Positions 1-8,357 of a stretch of 64,000 nucleotides of DNA are shown one piece after another; position 1 is the first letter of the stretch; each line of letters begins with the position of its first letter. Both the position numbers and the translations under genes were made by a program. The notes under the pieces were generated by a model. The model searched no databases. It worked only from the letters and a program-made list of their open reading frames with translations, and was not told where the DNA came from. This DNA comes from Tepidimonas charontis (GTDB lineage Bacteria > Pseudomonadota > Gammaproteobacteria > Burkholderiales > Burkholderiaceae_C). The stretch lies in contig NZ_VJON01000005.1 in NCBI RefSeq assembly GCF_007556685.1, positions 32,374 through 96,373 on the forward strand, given 5' to 3'.

Positions 1-79
1 CGATGTAGTGACCGTCCGGTTGGATCTGAAGGGCCTCGACCGCTTCACTCAACAGGACGGTGCGATGGGTCCGTGTCAT
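1..79 (-). CDS. rsmH: 16S rRNA (cytosine-1402 N4) methyltransferase RsmH, N-terminus only
   Basis: Partial gene running off the left edge; only the first 26 codons are present. The frame reads MTRTHRTVLLSEAVEALQI and continues through QPDGHYI, the usual RsmH start with the TVLLxEAVxAL motif. It lies directly downstream of mraZ on the same strand, the standard order at the start of the dcw division and cell-wall cluster. RsmH methylates N4 of C1402 in 16S rRNA. The ATG at 79 is chosen; a GTG two codons upstream (85) is possible. Confidence 0.85.
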   Translation of the reverse strand, partial: MTRTHRTVLLSEAVEALQIQPDGHYI

Positions 80-95
80 CTGCACCGTCCGCCCC

Positions 96-524
96 TCAGA
101 AAGAGAAATCCTTGAAGGCGTCGGGCATTTCGCCCTGCATCGCCTCGGCCTCCTGGGCCGCATAGGTGGCCGCGTCCCAGAGCTCGAAGTGGTTGCCCAT
201 GCCCAGCAGCATGGCTTCGCGCGTCAGGCCAGCGGCCGCGCGCAGCTCGGGCGCCACCAGCACCCGCCCCTGCGCGTCCATCTCACAGTCTTGGGCATTG
301 CCCAAGAAGATGCGCTTCCACCACTGGGCCGACATCGGTAGCTGGGCGATGCGTTGGCGAAACTGCTCCCACTCCGGACGCGGAAAGATCATCAGGCAGC
401 CGTGCGGATGCTTGGTGATGGTGAGTTGCCCCTGGGCCGTGGCGACCAGCACGTCACGATACCGGGTCGGCACCGACAGCCGCCCCTTGACATCGAGACT
501 GAGAGAGGACGCGCCCTGGAACAC
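96..524 (-). CDS. mraZ: Transcriptional regulator MraZ
   Basis: 142 codons, typical MraZ length. Two SpoVT/AbrB-like halves are visible: residues about 7-54 ([20 protein letters not shown]) and about 83-126 ([19 protein letters not shown]), each with the D-x-K/Q-GR core of the family. MraZ forms ring-shaped multimers and binds tandem repeats ahead of its own gene to control the dcw cluster. It is followed by rsmH 16 bases downstream. Four 10-bp-spaced AGTG repeats lie 23-58 bases upstream of the start codon and fit autoregulation. Confidence 0.95.
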   Translation of the reverse strand: MFQGASSLSLDVKGRLSVPTRYRDVLVATAQGQLTITKHPHGCLMIFPRPEWEQFRQRIAQLPMSAQWWKRIFLGNAQDCEMDAQGRVLVAPELRAAAGLTREAMLLGMGNHFELWDAATYAAQEAEAMQGEMPDAFKDFSF

Positions 525-547
525 GGTTCAGACCCAGCGGAGGGAAA

Positions 548-582
548 CCACTTTTCACCACTTTTTTGCACTTCCTTCCACT
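548..582 (-). promoter_or_regulatory. MraZ-type operator: four AGTG(G/C) repeats with exact 10-bp spacing
   Basis: On the minus strand AGTGG, AGTGC, AGTGG and AGTGG occupy 582-578, 572-568, 562-558 and 552-548, each exactly 10 bp apart. MraZ is known to bind short GTG-containing tandem repeats with about one helical turn between units. A further in-phase AGTGA lies at 622-618. The first repeat overlaps the proposed -10 element, which fits repression. Confidence 0.75.
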
Positions 583-609
583 GTAGCACCAAAATGCCCG
601 GCAAAACAA
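580..609 (-). promoter_or_regulatory. Candidate sigma70 promoter of mraZ
   Basis: On the minus strand TTGTTT (609-604) is separated by 18 bases from TACAGT (585-580), with mraZ starting about 55 bases further on. The -10 overlaps the first MraZ repeat. The element matches are moderate, so this is an inference from position. Confidence 0.45.
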
Positions 610-898
610 GCCGTCTGTCACTTTTTTCGGCGCGAAATCAACGACTTAGGCCCCAAAACCGATGGGGTGAGCACACTCAAAAAGAGCTGCAAATCAACTG
701 CTTGGGAAGGGTTTGAAATGCGCTGCGTGAAGTTTCAGCAGCCCTTGGGCACGACACGGCAAACGTGGCGCCCGCCCGGCGCGCGATGCCGGTGGCGCAA
801 AAAAGCGCCACCCCACGCTGCGGCCCAGCAGCCGGTGGTGGCGCGCCAGCGGCCATGTCGGATCCGCCGCCGTGCCGTGCCCGCCGGCACGGCCGCCG
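610..898. other. Gene-free stretch between hslU and mraZ with two hairpins
   Basis: No coding frame with recognisable content. Just past the hslU stop, 874-893 forms a perfect 8-bp stem (GCCGTGCC/GGCACGGC) with a 4-base loop and no T-run. At 791-812 an 8-bp stem GGTGGCGC/GCGCCACC encloses a loop of six A (plus strand) or six T (minus strand). Either could mark the end of the hslVU transcript, but neither is a canonical terminator. Confidence 0.4.
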
Positions 899-2218
899 TC
901 ACAGAATGAAACGCGACAAGTCTTCGTTGTGCGCCAGCGCCGCCAGGCGCGCCTCCACCATGGCGGCATCGATGGTGACGGTCTGCCCGCTCAGGCGCGG
1001 GGCGTCGAAGCTGACCTCGTCGAGCAGGTGCTCCATCACCGTGGCCAAGCGGCGCGCGCCGATATTTTCGGTGCGCTCGTTGACCTCGTAGGCGATGACG
1101 GCGATGCGGCGGATGCCGTCATCGGTGAAGACCAGTTGCACCCCTTCCGTGGCCAGCAGCGCTTGGTACTGGCGCACCAGGCTGGCGTGGGTTTGCGTCA
1201 GGATGGCCTCGAAATCCTGCACCGACAGCGGCTGCAGCTCCACCCGGATCGGAAAACGCCCCTGCAGCTCCGGGATCAGGTCGCTGGGCTTGCTCAGGTG
1301 GAAGGCGCCGCTGGCGATGAACAAAATATGGTCGGTGCGCACGGGGCCGTATTTGGTGGAGACGGTGGTGCCCTCCACCAGCGGCAGCAAGTCGCGCTGC
1401 ACGCCCTGGCGCGACACGTCGGCGCCGCCGACCTCGCTGCGCGTGGCGACTTTGTCGATTTCGTCGATGAAGACGATGCCGTTTTGCTCCAGGTTGTGCA
1501 GCGCCTCGGCGCGGATTTCCTCTTCGTTGACGAGCTTGGCGGCCTCTTCTTCGACGAGCAGGCGACGCGCCTCGGCGATGCGCAGCTTGCGCAGCTTGCG
1601 CCGGCCCAGGTTGAGCTGCCCAAACAGCCCCTTGAGCTGCTCGGACAACTCTTCCATGCCGGCCGGCGTCATCACTTCGAACTGCGGCTGCGGCGCGGCC
1701 AGCTCCAACTCGATATCCTTGTCGTCCAGCTGCCCCTCGCGCAGCTTTTTGCGAAACACTTGGCGCGCGGCGCTCTCACGCTCGCCCTCGCCGTCGCGCG
1801 CCAGCGGGATCAGCGCATCCAAGATGCGGTCCTCGGCCACGTCTTCGGCGCGGCTGCGCACGCGCGCCATCGCCGCCTCACGGGTTTGCTTGACGGCGAT
1901 GTCGGCCAGGTCGCGGATGATGCTGTCCACATCCTTGCCGACGTAGCCGACCTCGGTGAATTTGGTTGCCTCGACCTTGATGAAGGGTGCGTTGGCCAGC
2001 TTGGCCAAGCGGCGCGCGATCTCGGTCTTGCCCACGCCGGTGGGGCCGATCATCAGGATATTTTTGGGCGTGATTTCGGGACGCAGTTTGGCATCCACCT
2101 GCTGGCGACGCCAGCGATTGCGCAGCGCAATCGCCACCGCCCGCTTGGCGGCTTGCTGACCGATGATGTGGGCGTCGAGCTCGGAGACGATCTCCTGCGG
2201 GGTCATGGCCGCGCTCAT
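899..2218 (-). CDS. hslU: ATP-dependent protease ATPase subunit HslU
   Basis: 439 codons, close to the usual 443. AAA+ unfoldase that feeds substrates into the HslV peptidase chamber. Walker A GPTGVGKT is at residues 58-65, Walker B FIDEIDK at about 250-256, and the conserved C-terminus EDLSRFIL docks into HslV. The frame is open further upstream, but the ATG at 2218 overlaps the hslV stop as ATGA, the normal coupling of these two genes, so that start is chosen. Order hslV-hslU on the minus strand. Confidence 0.97.
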   Translation of the reverse strand: MSAAMTPQEIVSELDAHIIGQQAAKRAVAIALRNRWRRQQVDAKLRPEITPKNILMIGPTGVGKTEIARRLAKLANAPFIKVEATKFTEVGYVGKDVDSIIRDLADIAVKQTREAAMARVRSRAEDVAEDRILDALIPLARDGEGERESAARQVFRKKLREGQLDDKDIELELAAPQPQFEVMTPAGMEELSEQLKGLFGQLNLGRRKLRKLRIAEARRLLVEEEAAKLVNEEEIRAEALHNLEQNGIVFIDEIDKVATRSEVGGADVSRQGVQRDLLPLVEGTTVSTKYGPVRTDHILFIASGAFHLSKPSDLIPELQGRFPIRVELQPLSVQDFEAILTQTHASLVRQYQALLATEGVQLVFTDDGIRRIAVIAYEVNERTENIGARRLATVMEHLLDEVSFDAPRLSGQTVTIDAAMVEARLAALAHNEDLSRFIL

Positions 2219-2793
2219 GCGAGCACCTCCACGGTGTGGTTCTGGTTGGTGTAGATGCACAGGTCACCGGCGATGCGCAACGCCTCGCGCACCACCGCCT
2301 CGGCCGGCAGTGCGGTGTGCTCGATCAGCGCCAGCGCCGCCGCCTGCGCGTAGGCACCACCGGAGCCGATGGCGACGATGCCGTGTTCGGGTTCGAGCAC
2401 GTCGCCGTTGCCGGTGATGACCAGGCTGGTGCTGCGGTCGGCCACCGCCAGCATCGCCTCCAGGCGGCGCAGCACGCGGTCGGTGCGCCAGTCCTTGGTC
2501 AGTTCGACCGCAGCGCGCACCAAATGGCCCTGATGTTTTTCCAGCTTGGCCTCGAAGCGCTCGAACAGCGTGAAGGCGTCCGCGGTGGCACCGGCAAAAC
2601 CCGCCAACACCTGGTCACGGTACAAGCGCCGCACTTTGCGCGCGCTGGCTTTGACGACGATAGGGCCCAGGGTGACCTGGCCGTCGCCGCCCATGGCGAC
2701 CTGCACCCGGCTGAGGTCGGCGGGGTCGGCGCGGCGCACACAGACGATGGTGGTGCCGTGAAAGACGGCACCGGCAGAGGATGATCGTTCCAT
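2215..2793 (-). CDS. hslV: ATP-dependent protease subunit HslV
   Basis: 192 codons. Threonine peptidase of the proteasome beta-like family that degrades proteins unfolded by HslU. The catalytic block [11 protein letters not shown] begins at residue 11, so the likely nucleophile Thr14 must be exposed by removing a 13-residue leader; the E. coli enzyme needs only Met removal. Later blocks GGDGQVTLG and [14 protein letters not shown] are typical. It ends in a 4-base overlap with hslU and begins 2 bases after the stop of the STAS-protein gene, so all three are probably co-transcribed. Confidence 0.95.
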   Translation of the reverse strand: MERSSSAGAVFHGTTIVCVRRADPADLSRVQVAMGGDGQVTLGPIVVKASARKVRRLYRDQVLAGFAGATADAFTLFERFEAKLEKHQGHLVRAAVELTKDWRTDRVLRRLEAMLAVADRSTSLVITGNGDVLEPEHGIVAIGSGGAYAQAAALALIEHTALPAEAVVREALRIAGDLCIYTNQNHTVEVLA

Positions 2794-2795
2794 GC

Positions 2796-4487
2796 CTAGT
2801 ATTGTCGCAGCCGCACGGTGGCCACTTCGTCGATGCCGACCACGTGCAGCAACACCGCCAGCAACGGGCCGACCCCCTCCAACTCGACACGCACGCCGCG
2901 CCCACGTGCCGCCAGCAACCATTGCAGCAGCGCGCCGGCCGCCGCGAAATCCAGCCGCTGCAAGCGCTGTGCATCGATGCGCAGCAGGCGCGCGGCCGCC
3001 TCGGTGGCCGCACCGTCGGCGAGCGCCGCATCGAAAGAGGCCAGCAACGCGCGAATGTCCCCCTGTATCACGCCCTCCAGCCGCACCGCCGTTGCCGCCG
3101 CAGGAAGCAGGGTCTGTACCGACCAGCCAGTCGGGTGGGTGGACAAGGCGGGGAACGCCGTCTCACCCAGCGCCACGGTGGTGACATCGTCGGTTCCGGG
3201 GGCATCGGCCGACGGGGTGGCCGCCACCGCGTGCGCGTCCGCTACAGGCGACAGCACCGCCGGCCAGTCCTCCACCCCTTCGACGCGCGCCACCGGCTCG
3301 CGCCACACGGGCGCCGCGTCGCCGTAGGTGACACAGTAGTCCAAGGCCACCAGGTCGAATTCGTCGCGCCGCCCGAGCAACCGCAGCGCCGCCAAGCGCA
3401 ACTGCCACCACACGGGTGCGGTATCGCGGCGCCCCGACGGCGTGCTCGCCTTCAGGCGGCGCCGCAGCACCGCGCTGCCACGCCAGTGAAGGGTCAGTGG
3501 GCGCTGCGCCCAATCCTCGAACAAGGCCAGCAAGCCCCGCGCCGCCGGTGCATCGGCCACCAGCCAATCGGTCCAATCCATCCAGCGCGGCGGGGCGCTG
3601 GCGCGCGCGCGCGCGGCCAGCGCCTGCACCGCCGCCAGGTCCAGCAGTGGCGGGCACACCCAGACATCGCCGGGCTGGGCAACCGCAGCGGCTGCCTTCG
3701 TCGCCTGTGCCGCTGCCGACGAAGCGAGCGGCCAGCGCGGCACCGGTCGGCCAAACCGATCGGCCCACTCGGCCGCCCACTCTTCGAAGCCCTCGACGTC
3801 GCCGTTGGACCAGTACCAGTCCAGCAGCAAGGTCCCAGCCACCTGGGCCAGCGGCGTGTCGACCTCCTGCGCCAGCAGCGCCTCGAGCGCCTGCCGCGCC
3901 GCCTCCAGCCGCCCGTTGGCAAAGCGCACCGCGGCCTCCGTCAGCGCCGGATGCCACAGCAGCGCGTCGCGCTCGGCGTGGGCCAGCGCCGGATCGGGGC
4001 CGACGACATCGATGCGCAAGCCATCGGCCGCGCCGGCGGGCGCAGCCGACCCGATCGGCAGCGGGGTCGGCGCCCCGATGCGCAGCGGCTCATCGCGGGC
4101 GGTCCGCGACAGCCACTGCTGCGACATCTGCGCCTCGATGCGCGCGATCTGCTCGATGGTGCGCGACTTGTCGGGGCTGACACGGTTCCAGCCGCTGCAG
4201 GCCCCGCCGGCGCTGGCCAAACCGCTGGACGACCCCGAGGACGCCGCCGCTGGCTCGCTCGTCGCGCTCGGGCTGGGCGTGCGCGCACGCATGAGCGCGC
4301 GCAACGCTTCCAGCTCTTGCACCCGCACGCGGTCGTTGCGGCGCTTACGCTGCAGGGCGGCCTGCAACGCCTGCCGTTCTTCTTCCAGACCGGTCACATC
4401 CGCCGCCGGGGGATCGCCGGTGGCGCTGCGGCCCCACAAGCAGCGCCACCACCTGCTGCCGATGCCGGAGTCGGGCTCGCCCTGCAT
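2796..4487 (-). CDS. Large protein with C-terminal STAS-like domain
   Basis: About 563 residues. The last 90 or so residues (from [20 protein letters not shown] to VATVRLRQY) have the alternating strand/helix pattern of a STAS domain like MlaB or anti-sigma antagonists. The N-terminal two thirds have a charged heptad-like stretch ([17 protein letters not shown]), an Ala/Ser-rich linker and a Trp-rich middle region I cannot assign to a family. No signal peptide or membrane segment. ATG at 4487 is chosen; a GTG at 4520 in frame is also possible. It sits between dksA and hslV, a context I recall from other Burkholderiales. Function unknown. Confidence 0.7.
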   Translation of the reverse strand: MQGEPDSGIGSRWWRCLWGRSATGDPPAADVTGLEEERQALQAALQRKRRNDRVRVQELEALRALMRARTPSPSATSEPAAASSGSSSGLASAGGACSGWNRVSPDKSRTIEQIARIEAQMSQQWLSRTARDEPLRIGAPTPLPIGSAAPAGAADGLRIDVVGPDPALAHAERDALLWHPALTEAAVRFANGRLEAARQALEALLAQEVDTPLAQVAGTLLLDWYWSNGDVEGFEEWAAEWADRFGRPVPRWPLASSAAAQATKAAAAVAQPGDVWVCPPLLDLAAVQALAARARASAPPRWMDWTDWLVADAPAARGLLALFEDWAQRPLTLHWRGSAVLRRRLKASTPSGRRDTAPVWWQLRLAALRLLGRRDEFDLVALDYCVTYGDAAPVWREPVARVEGVEDWPAVLSPVADAHAVAATPSADAPGTDDVTTVALGETAFPALSTHPTGWSVQTLLPAAATAVRLEGVIQGDIRALLASFDAALADGAATEAAARLLRIDAQRLQRLDFAAAGALLQWLLAARGRGVRVELEGVGPLLAVLLHVVGIDEVATVRLRQY

Positions 4488-4535
4488 GCTTCGCGCGTTC
4501 ACTGCACAGGCGGGCGCCACCGCACGTGGCGCGCC

Positions 4536-5243
4536 TCAATCACCGAACAGCTTTTGCTTGAGCTCGCGACGCTGCTGCGCCTCGATCGACAACGACGCCG
4601 TCGGACGCGCCAGCAAGCGCCCCACACCGATCGGCTCACCCGTTTCCTCGCAGTAGCCGTATTCGCCGCTGTCGATGCGGGCCAGCGCCTGCTCGATCTT
4701 TTTGAGCAGCTTGCGCTCGCGGTCGCGCGTGCGCAGCTCCAGCGCGTGCTCCTCTTCGATGGTGGCGCGGTCGGCGGGATCGGGCACGACCACGGTGTCC
4801 TCCCGCAGATGCTCGGTGGTCTCGCCCGCGTTGTTGAGGATGTCGCGCTTGAGCGTCAGCAGCTTGTGACGAAAGTACGCCAGCTGCACATCGTTCATGT
4901 ACTCCTCGTCCGGCATCGCCAGGATATCGGCGTCGGTGAGTTGCTCGACGGGGAGCCGCTTCCAGTTGTCGGCGCGGGAGGGGTCTTTGCGCAGCGTCGC
5001 TGCAGCAGGCGTGATCGTGGTCATGACAGGTTCGGGGGAATAACTGGCCTTGGCCGCCCGCGGATCATGGGTGGGCGCTACGGCCTCGGTGGTCTGGGCG
5101 TGCATGGCCGCACGCTCGGCGCGGCGGGCCGCCGCGGCAGAGGGTTTGCGCACCGTGCGCACCGGCGCGTCCGCCTGGGCAGGCGGCACGGCGGAACCGG
5201 CTTCGGGGGCAGCGTCCCCAGGCATCGGTTTACGGCTCTTCAC
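4536..5243 (-). CDS. dksA: RNA polymerase-binding transcription factor DksA, N-terminally extended, one-cysteine type
   Basis: 235 codons against about 150 in E. coli; the first 85 residues are an Ala/Pro/Glu-rich extension. The coiled-coil region carries the tip motif DPADRA (D-x-x-D-x-A), needed for action in the RNA polymerase secondary channel with ppGpp. The zinc-finger region reads YGYCEETGEPIG then RPTASLSIEAQ, so only one of the four zinc cysteines remains. Such Zn-independent DksA proteins are known in Proteobacteria. Start is a GTG at 5243, 7 bases after AGGAG; an ATG at 5225 is the alternative. Confidence 0.9.
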   Translation of the reverse strand: MKSRKPMPGDAAPEAGSAVPPAQADAPVRTVRKPSAAAARRAERAAMHAQTTEAVAPTHDPRAAKASYSPEPVMTTITPAAATLRKDPSRADNWKRLPVEQLTDADILAMPDEEYMNDVQLAYFRHKLLTLKRDILNNAGETTEHLREDTVVVPDPADRATIEEEHALELRTRDRERKLLKKIEQALARIDSGEYGYCEETGEPIGVGRLLARPTASLSIEAQQRRELKQKLFGD

Positions 5244-5499
5244 GGCTCATCTCCTCTGATGAGCGGGGCACGGAAGGCTGACCGCCTACGGCGCGGCCTC
5301 CCCGCCACGCCGTCCACCCCGCAAAGATGGGCGCCGATTGTAAGCGCAGCGCCCGCCCTGCTGCCGCGCACGTTGCAACGGAGCCACAGTGGCGGCAGCA
5401 ACCGACGGTTGCTGCAACGCCGCGGGGCGGCGGCGCAGCGTCGATCAGGCATGCCGGCGGCTGCAGCGAAGGCGCCACCGCACAACGGACGCCGCTCGT

Positions 5500-6555
5500 T
5501 CACACCAGGGACTGCTCCAGGCCCTGCACCAGGATGTCGCGCGGCAGGTCGATGCCGATGAACACCATTTTGCTCTCGCGCTTTTCGCCCGGCTTCCACA
5601 CCGGGCCCAAGTCGCTGCCCATGAGCTGATGCACACCCTGGAAGATCACCTTGCGGTCGGTGCCCTGCATGTGCAACACGCCCTTGTAGCGCAGCAGCTT
5701 CGGCCCCCAGACCTGCACCACCGCGCCCAGGAAGTCCTCCAGCTTGTGCGGATCGAACGGCCGCTCGCTGCGCCACACGAAGCTCTTGACGTCGTCATCG
5801 TGATGGTGGTGCTTGGCCTGTCCGTGCACCCGCCCGTGGTCATGATCGTGCGCGCACTGGCCGTGGTCGTGATCGCAGTGGCTGTGGTCGTGCTCGTCGG
5901 CCTTGAGGAAGTCGGGGTCGATGTCGAGCTTGGCGTTGAGGTTGAAGCCGCGCAGATCCAACACTTTGCTCAGCGGCACCTGGCCGAAGTGCACGGTCTC
6001 GATCGGTGCGCGCGGGTTCATGTGCTTGAGGCGGTGCACCAGCGCGTCGAGCTCATCGACCGACACCAGATCGGCCTTGCTGACGAAGATCTGATCGGCA
6101 AAGCCCACCTGGCGCCGCGCCTCCTGTCGGCTGTCGAGCTGTTGGGCCGCGTGCTTGGCGTCCACCAGCGTCAGGATGCCATCGAGCAGATAGGTCTCGG
6201 CGACCTCGTCGTCCATGAAGAACGTCTGTGCCACCGGCCCCGGGTCCGCCAGCCCGGTGGTTTCGATGATGACGCGGTCGAACGCCAGCAAGCCCTTGCG
6301 GCGCTTGGCCGCCAGCAGCGACAGCGTGCTGCGCAAATCCTCGCGGATGGTGCAGCAGACGCAGCCATTGCTCATCTGGATGATTTGCTCCTCGGTGTCG
6401 GCCACCAGGATGTCGTTGTCGATATTTTCCTCGCCGAACTCGTTTTCGATGACGGCGATGCGCTGGCCGTGGGCCTCGGTGAGCACGCGCTTGAGCAGCG
6501 TGGTTTTGCCCGAGCCCAAAAAGCCGGTCAGGATGGTTGCAGGGATGAGTGCCAT
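5500..6555 (-). CDS. CobW/P47K-family GTPase, probable metal chaperone
   Basis: 351 codons. G3E-family GTPase: Walker A GFLGSGKT at residues 11-18, then IENEFGE, then the metal-binding CxCC motif in NGCVCCT (Cys65, 67, 68), and the C-terminal CobW domain. A histidine-rich stretch around residues 221-255 (DEHDHSHCDHDHGQ and on to HHHHDDD) suggests zinc or nickel buffering. This is the COG0523/YjiA/ZNG1 group, which delivers metal to client proteins. The sequence does not fix which metal. Transcribed alone, with 256 bases separating it from dksA. Confidence 0.88.
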   Translation of the reverse strand: MALIPATILTGFLGSGKTTLLKRVLTEAHGQRIAVIENEFGEENIDNDILVADTEEQIIQMSNGCVCCTIREDLRSTLSLLAAKRRKGLLAFDRVIIETTGLADPGPVAQTFFMDDEVAETYLLDGILTLVDAKHAAQQLDSRQEARRQVGFADQIFVSKADLVSVDELDALVHRLKHMNPRAPIETVHFGQVPLSKVLDLRGFNLNAKLDIDPDFLKADEHDHSHCDHDHGQCAHDHDHGRVHGQAKHHHHDDDVKSFVWRSERPFDPHKLEDFLGAVVQVWGPKLLRYKGVLHMQGTDRKVIFQGVHQLMGSDLGPVWKPGEKRESKMVFIGIDLPRDILVQGLEQSLV

Positions 6556-6602
6556 GACATCAGTGTAGTGCGGGTGTCAAGTGCCGGCATCGCGGCACGC
6601 CG

Positions 6603-7787
6603 TCACGGCCGGCGCCACAGTACCAGGCCCTTGAGGTACTCGCCCTCCGGAAACGCCAGTCCGGTGGGATGGTCGGCCGCGCCACCGTGCCGTGCCAGGA
6701 TGGCGGCGTCGACACCGGCCTCGTCGGCGGCGCTGGCCACGATCTTCTGAAACAACTCCACGCCCACCGCACCGGAGCAGGAATAGGTCAGCAACAGCCC
6801 GCCGGGGCGCAGCAGTTTGAACGCCAGCCGGTTGACATCCTTGTACGCGCGCGCGGCGCGCTCGACGTGCGCCGCCGACGGCGCCAGCTTCGGCGGGTCG
6901 AGCACGATGGCATCGAACCGCCGGCCTTCGGCCAGATAGGCGCGCAGACTGGCGTTGACGTCGGCATCGACGAAGTCGCAGCGCGCCAGATCGAACCCAT
7001 TCAAGGCCACGTTGTGCCGCGCGCGCTGCAGGGCAGGGCCGGAGGAATCGATCGAGATGACCTGGCGCGCGCCGCCGGCCAGCGCCGCGACCGTGAAGCC
7101 GCCGGTGTAGCTGTAGCCGTTGAGCACCTCGGCGCAGCCGAAGCGGCGCACCAGCTCGGCACAGGCGCGCCGACTGTCGCGCTGGTCCAAATAGTAACCG
7201 GTCTTGTGGCCTTCGCCCACGTCCAGGCTCAGGCGCCAGCCGTTTTCGTGAATCACGCACTCGGTGGGGCCACTGCCGCGCAGCCAGCCGGTCACGGGCG
7301 GCAGCCCCTCGCGCTGCCGCACGCTGGCGTCCGAGCGCTCGTACAGCCGCGTCAGCCCCGTCACCCGCAGCAAGGCATCGGCCAGCGTGGCCTTGTGCCG
7401 CTCCACCCCACTGCTGCCGAACTGCGCTACCAAGGTGTCGCCGTAGCGGTCCACCACCAAGCCCGGCAGTCCGTCGGACTCGCCGTGCACCAGACGCACC
7501 CCGTCGCTGTCGATGGCCAGGCGCTCGCGCAAGGCCACGGCCGAGCGCAACCGCCGCTCGAAAAACGCGGCGTCGATGCGCTCGGCCTCGTCGAAACTCC
7601 ACACCCGCACGCGGATCTTGGAGCCGGGCGCGTAAGCACCCCACGCCAAAAAGCGCCCGTCGGCGCTTTCCACCCGCACCGTCTCGCCGACGTCGGCCGC
7701 ACCCCGCTCGATGGCGCCGTCAAACACCCAGGGGTGACGGCGCCACAGCGAGCGCTCTTTACCGGGCTTGATTCGAATCGTCTTCAT
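6603..7787 (-). CDS. rlmI: 23S rRNA m5C methyltransferase RlmI-like (class I SAM-dependent)
   Basis: 394 codons, matching RlmI (396 in E. coli), which methylates C1962 of 23S rRNA. N-terminal PUA-like domain (residues 1-80), then a Rossmann methyltransferase domain with KTGYYLDQRD at 195-204, the SAM loop NGYSYTGG, DPPK at 297-300 and the catalytic-cysteine block YSCSG. Start ATG 7787 gives MKTIRIKPGKERS, the standard beginning; an upstream in-frame start at 7805 adds six unconserved residues. Confidence 0.9.
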   Translation of the reverse strand: MKTIRIKPGKERSLWRRHPWVFDGAIERGAADVGETVRVESADGRFLAWGAYAPGSKIRVRVWSFDEAERIDAAFFERRLRSAVALRERLAIDSDGVRLVHGESDGLPGLVVDRYGDTLVAQFGSSGVERHKATLADALLRVTGLTRLYERSDASVRQREGLPPVTGWLRGSGPTECVIHENGWRLSLDVGEGHKTGYYLDQRDSRRACAELVRRFGCAEVLNGYSYTGGFTVAALAGGARQVISIDSSGPALQRARHNVALNGFDLARCDFVDADVNASLRAYLAEGRRFDAIVLDPPKLAPSAAHVERAARAYKDVNRLAFKLLRPGGLLLTYSCSGAVGVELFQKIVASAADEAGVDAAILARHGGAADHPTGLAFPEGEYLKGLVLWRRP

Positions 7788-7826
7788 GGGGGCGGATTGT
7801 CCCACCCCCGATGCCGACTCAGGCGC

Positions 7827-8258
7827 TCACGGACGCAGATAGACGAAGCCCTCGCGCGCCTGCAGCTTGGCCACCTCCGCCACCCCGGAGGGAACGATCT
7901 TGGCCTCGGGCAGCAGCTTAGCCGCATCGATATTGCGCACCACCAGCGTGTTGTTGCAAACACGGAACTCGACGCCGCGGTTGGCCAGATCGGCCACCGC
8001 GCCGGCAAACGGCTGCTCCATTTGGTTGGTGGCCCCTTCGAGCAAAAAGTCGATGCCCAGGCCGTGGGTGACGACGACGATCTTGGCCGTCGGGTCGGCA
8101 GCCAGGTGGTTACGAATGTTCTGGATGGCGCGTGAGGCCTGCGGAATGCCCTCACTCACGTGGTAGACCACCTTGATTGGCTCGGCCGCTTGCACCGCGC
8201 CCGCCAACATCAGGGCGCCCAGCAGGGCCGCCCACCAACGCCGTAGCCATCGGATCAT
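7827..8258 (-). CDS. Exported DsrE-family protein
   Basis: 143 codons. An N-terminal signal peptide (MIRWLRRWW, then a hydrophobic core, cleavage near VQA-AEP) is followed by a DsrE-like fold: KVVYHVSEG, then IQNIRNHLAA, KIVVVTHGLGIDFLL and a Cys in FRVCNNTLV. Small periplasmic DsrE proteins often occur in sulfur-oxidising bacteria, but the role of this one is not known. Start at 8258 is supported by AGGAG about 7 bases upstream; the longer in-frame extension lacks a signal peptide and is rejected. Lies downstream of xerC. Confidence 0.8.
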   Translation of the reverse strand: MIRWLRRWWAALLGALMLAGAVQAAEPIKVVYHVSEGIPQASRAIQNIRNHLAADPTAKIVVVTHGLGIDFLLEGATNQMEQPFAGAVADLANRGVEFRVCNNTLVVRNIDAAKLLPEAKIVPSGVAEVAKLQAREGFVYLRP

Positions 8259-8357
8259 GATGTGTCTCCTTTCGTCATCGGCATACTGTTCGAATGTGCG
8301 CCCCGATTGTGCGCCCGATACCTCCGGCGGGTCGTATTCCATGCGCGTCATAGGGTT

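Noticed and set aside
60..909. Plus-strand open frames across mraZ and its upstream region
   Set aside because: They mirror the high-GC minus-strand gene and the regulatory gap and have no family features or ribosome binding sites.
872..2254. Long plus-strand frame of 460 codons opposite hslU
   Set aside because: It is a shadow of hslU in a high-GC genome, rich in low-complexity Arg/Gln/His.
2781..5561. Plus-strand frame of 926 codons
   Set aside because: It runs opposite the STAS-protein gene and dksA; the codon pattern belongs to the minus strand.
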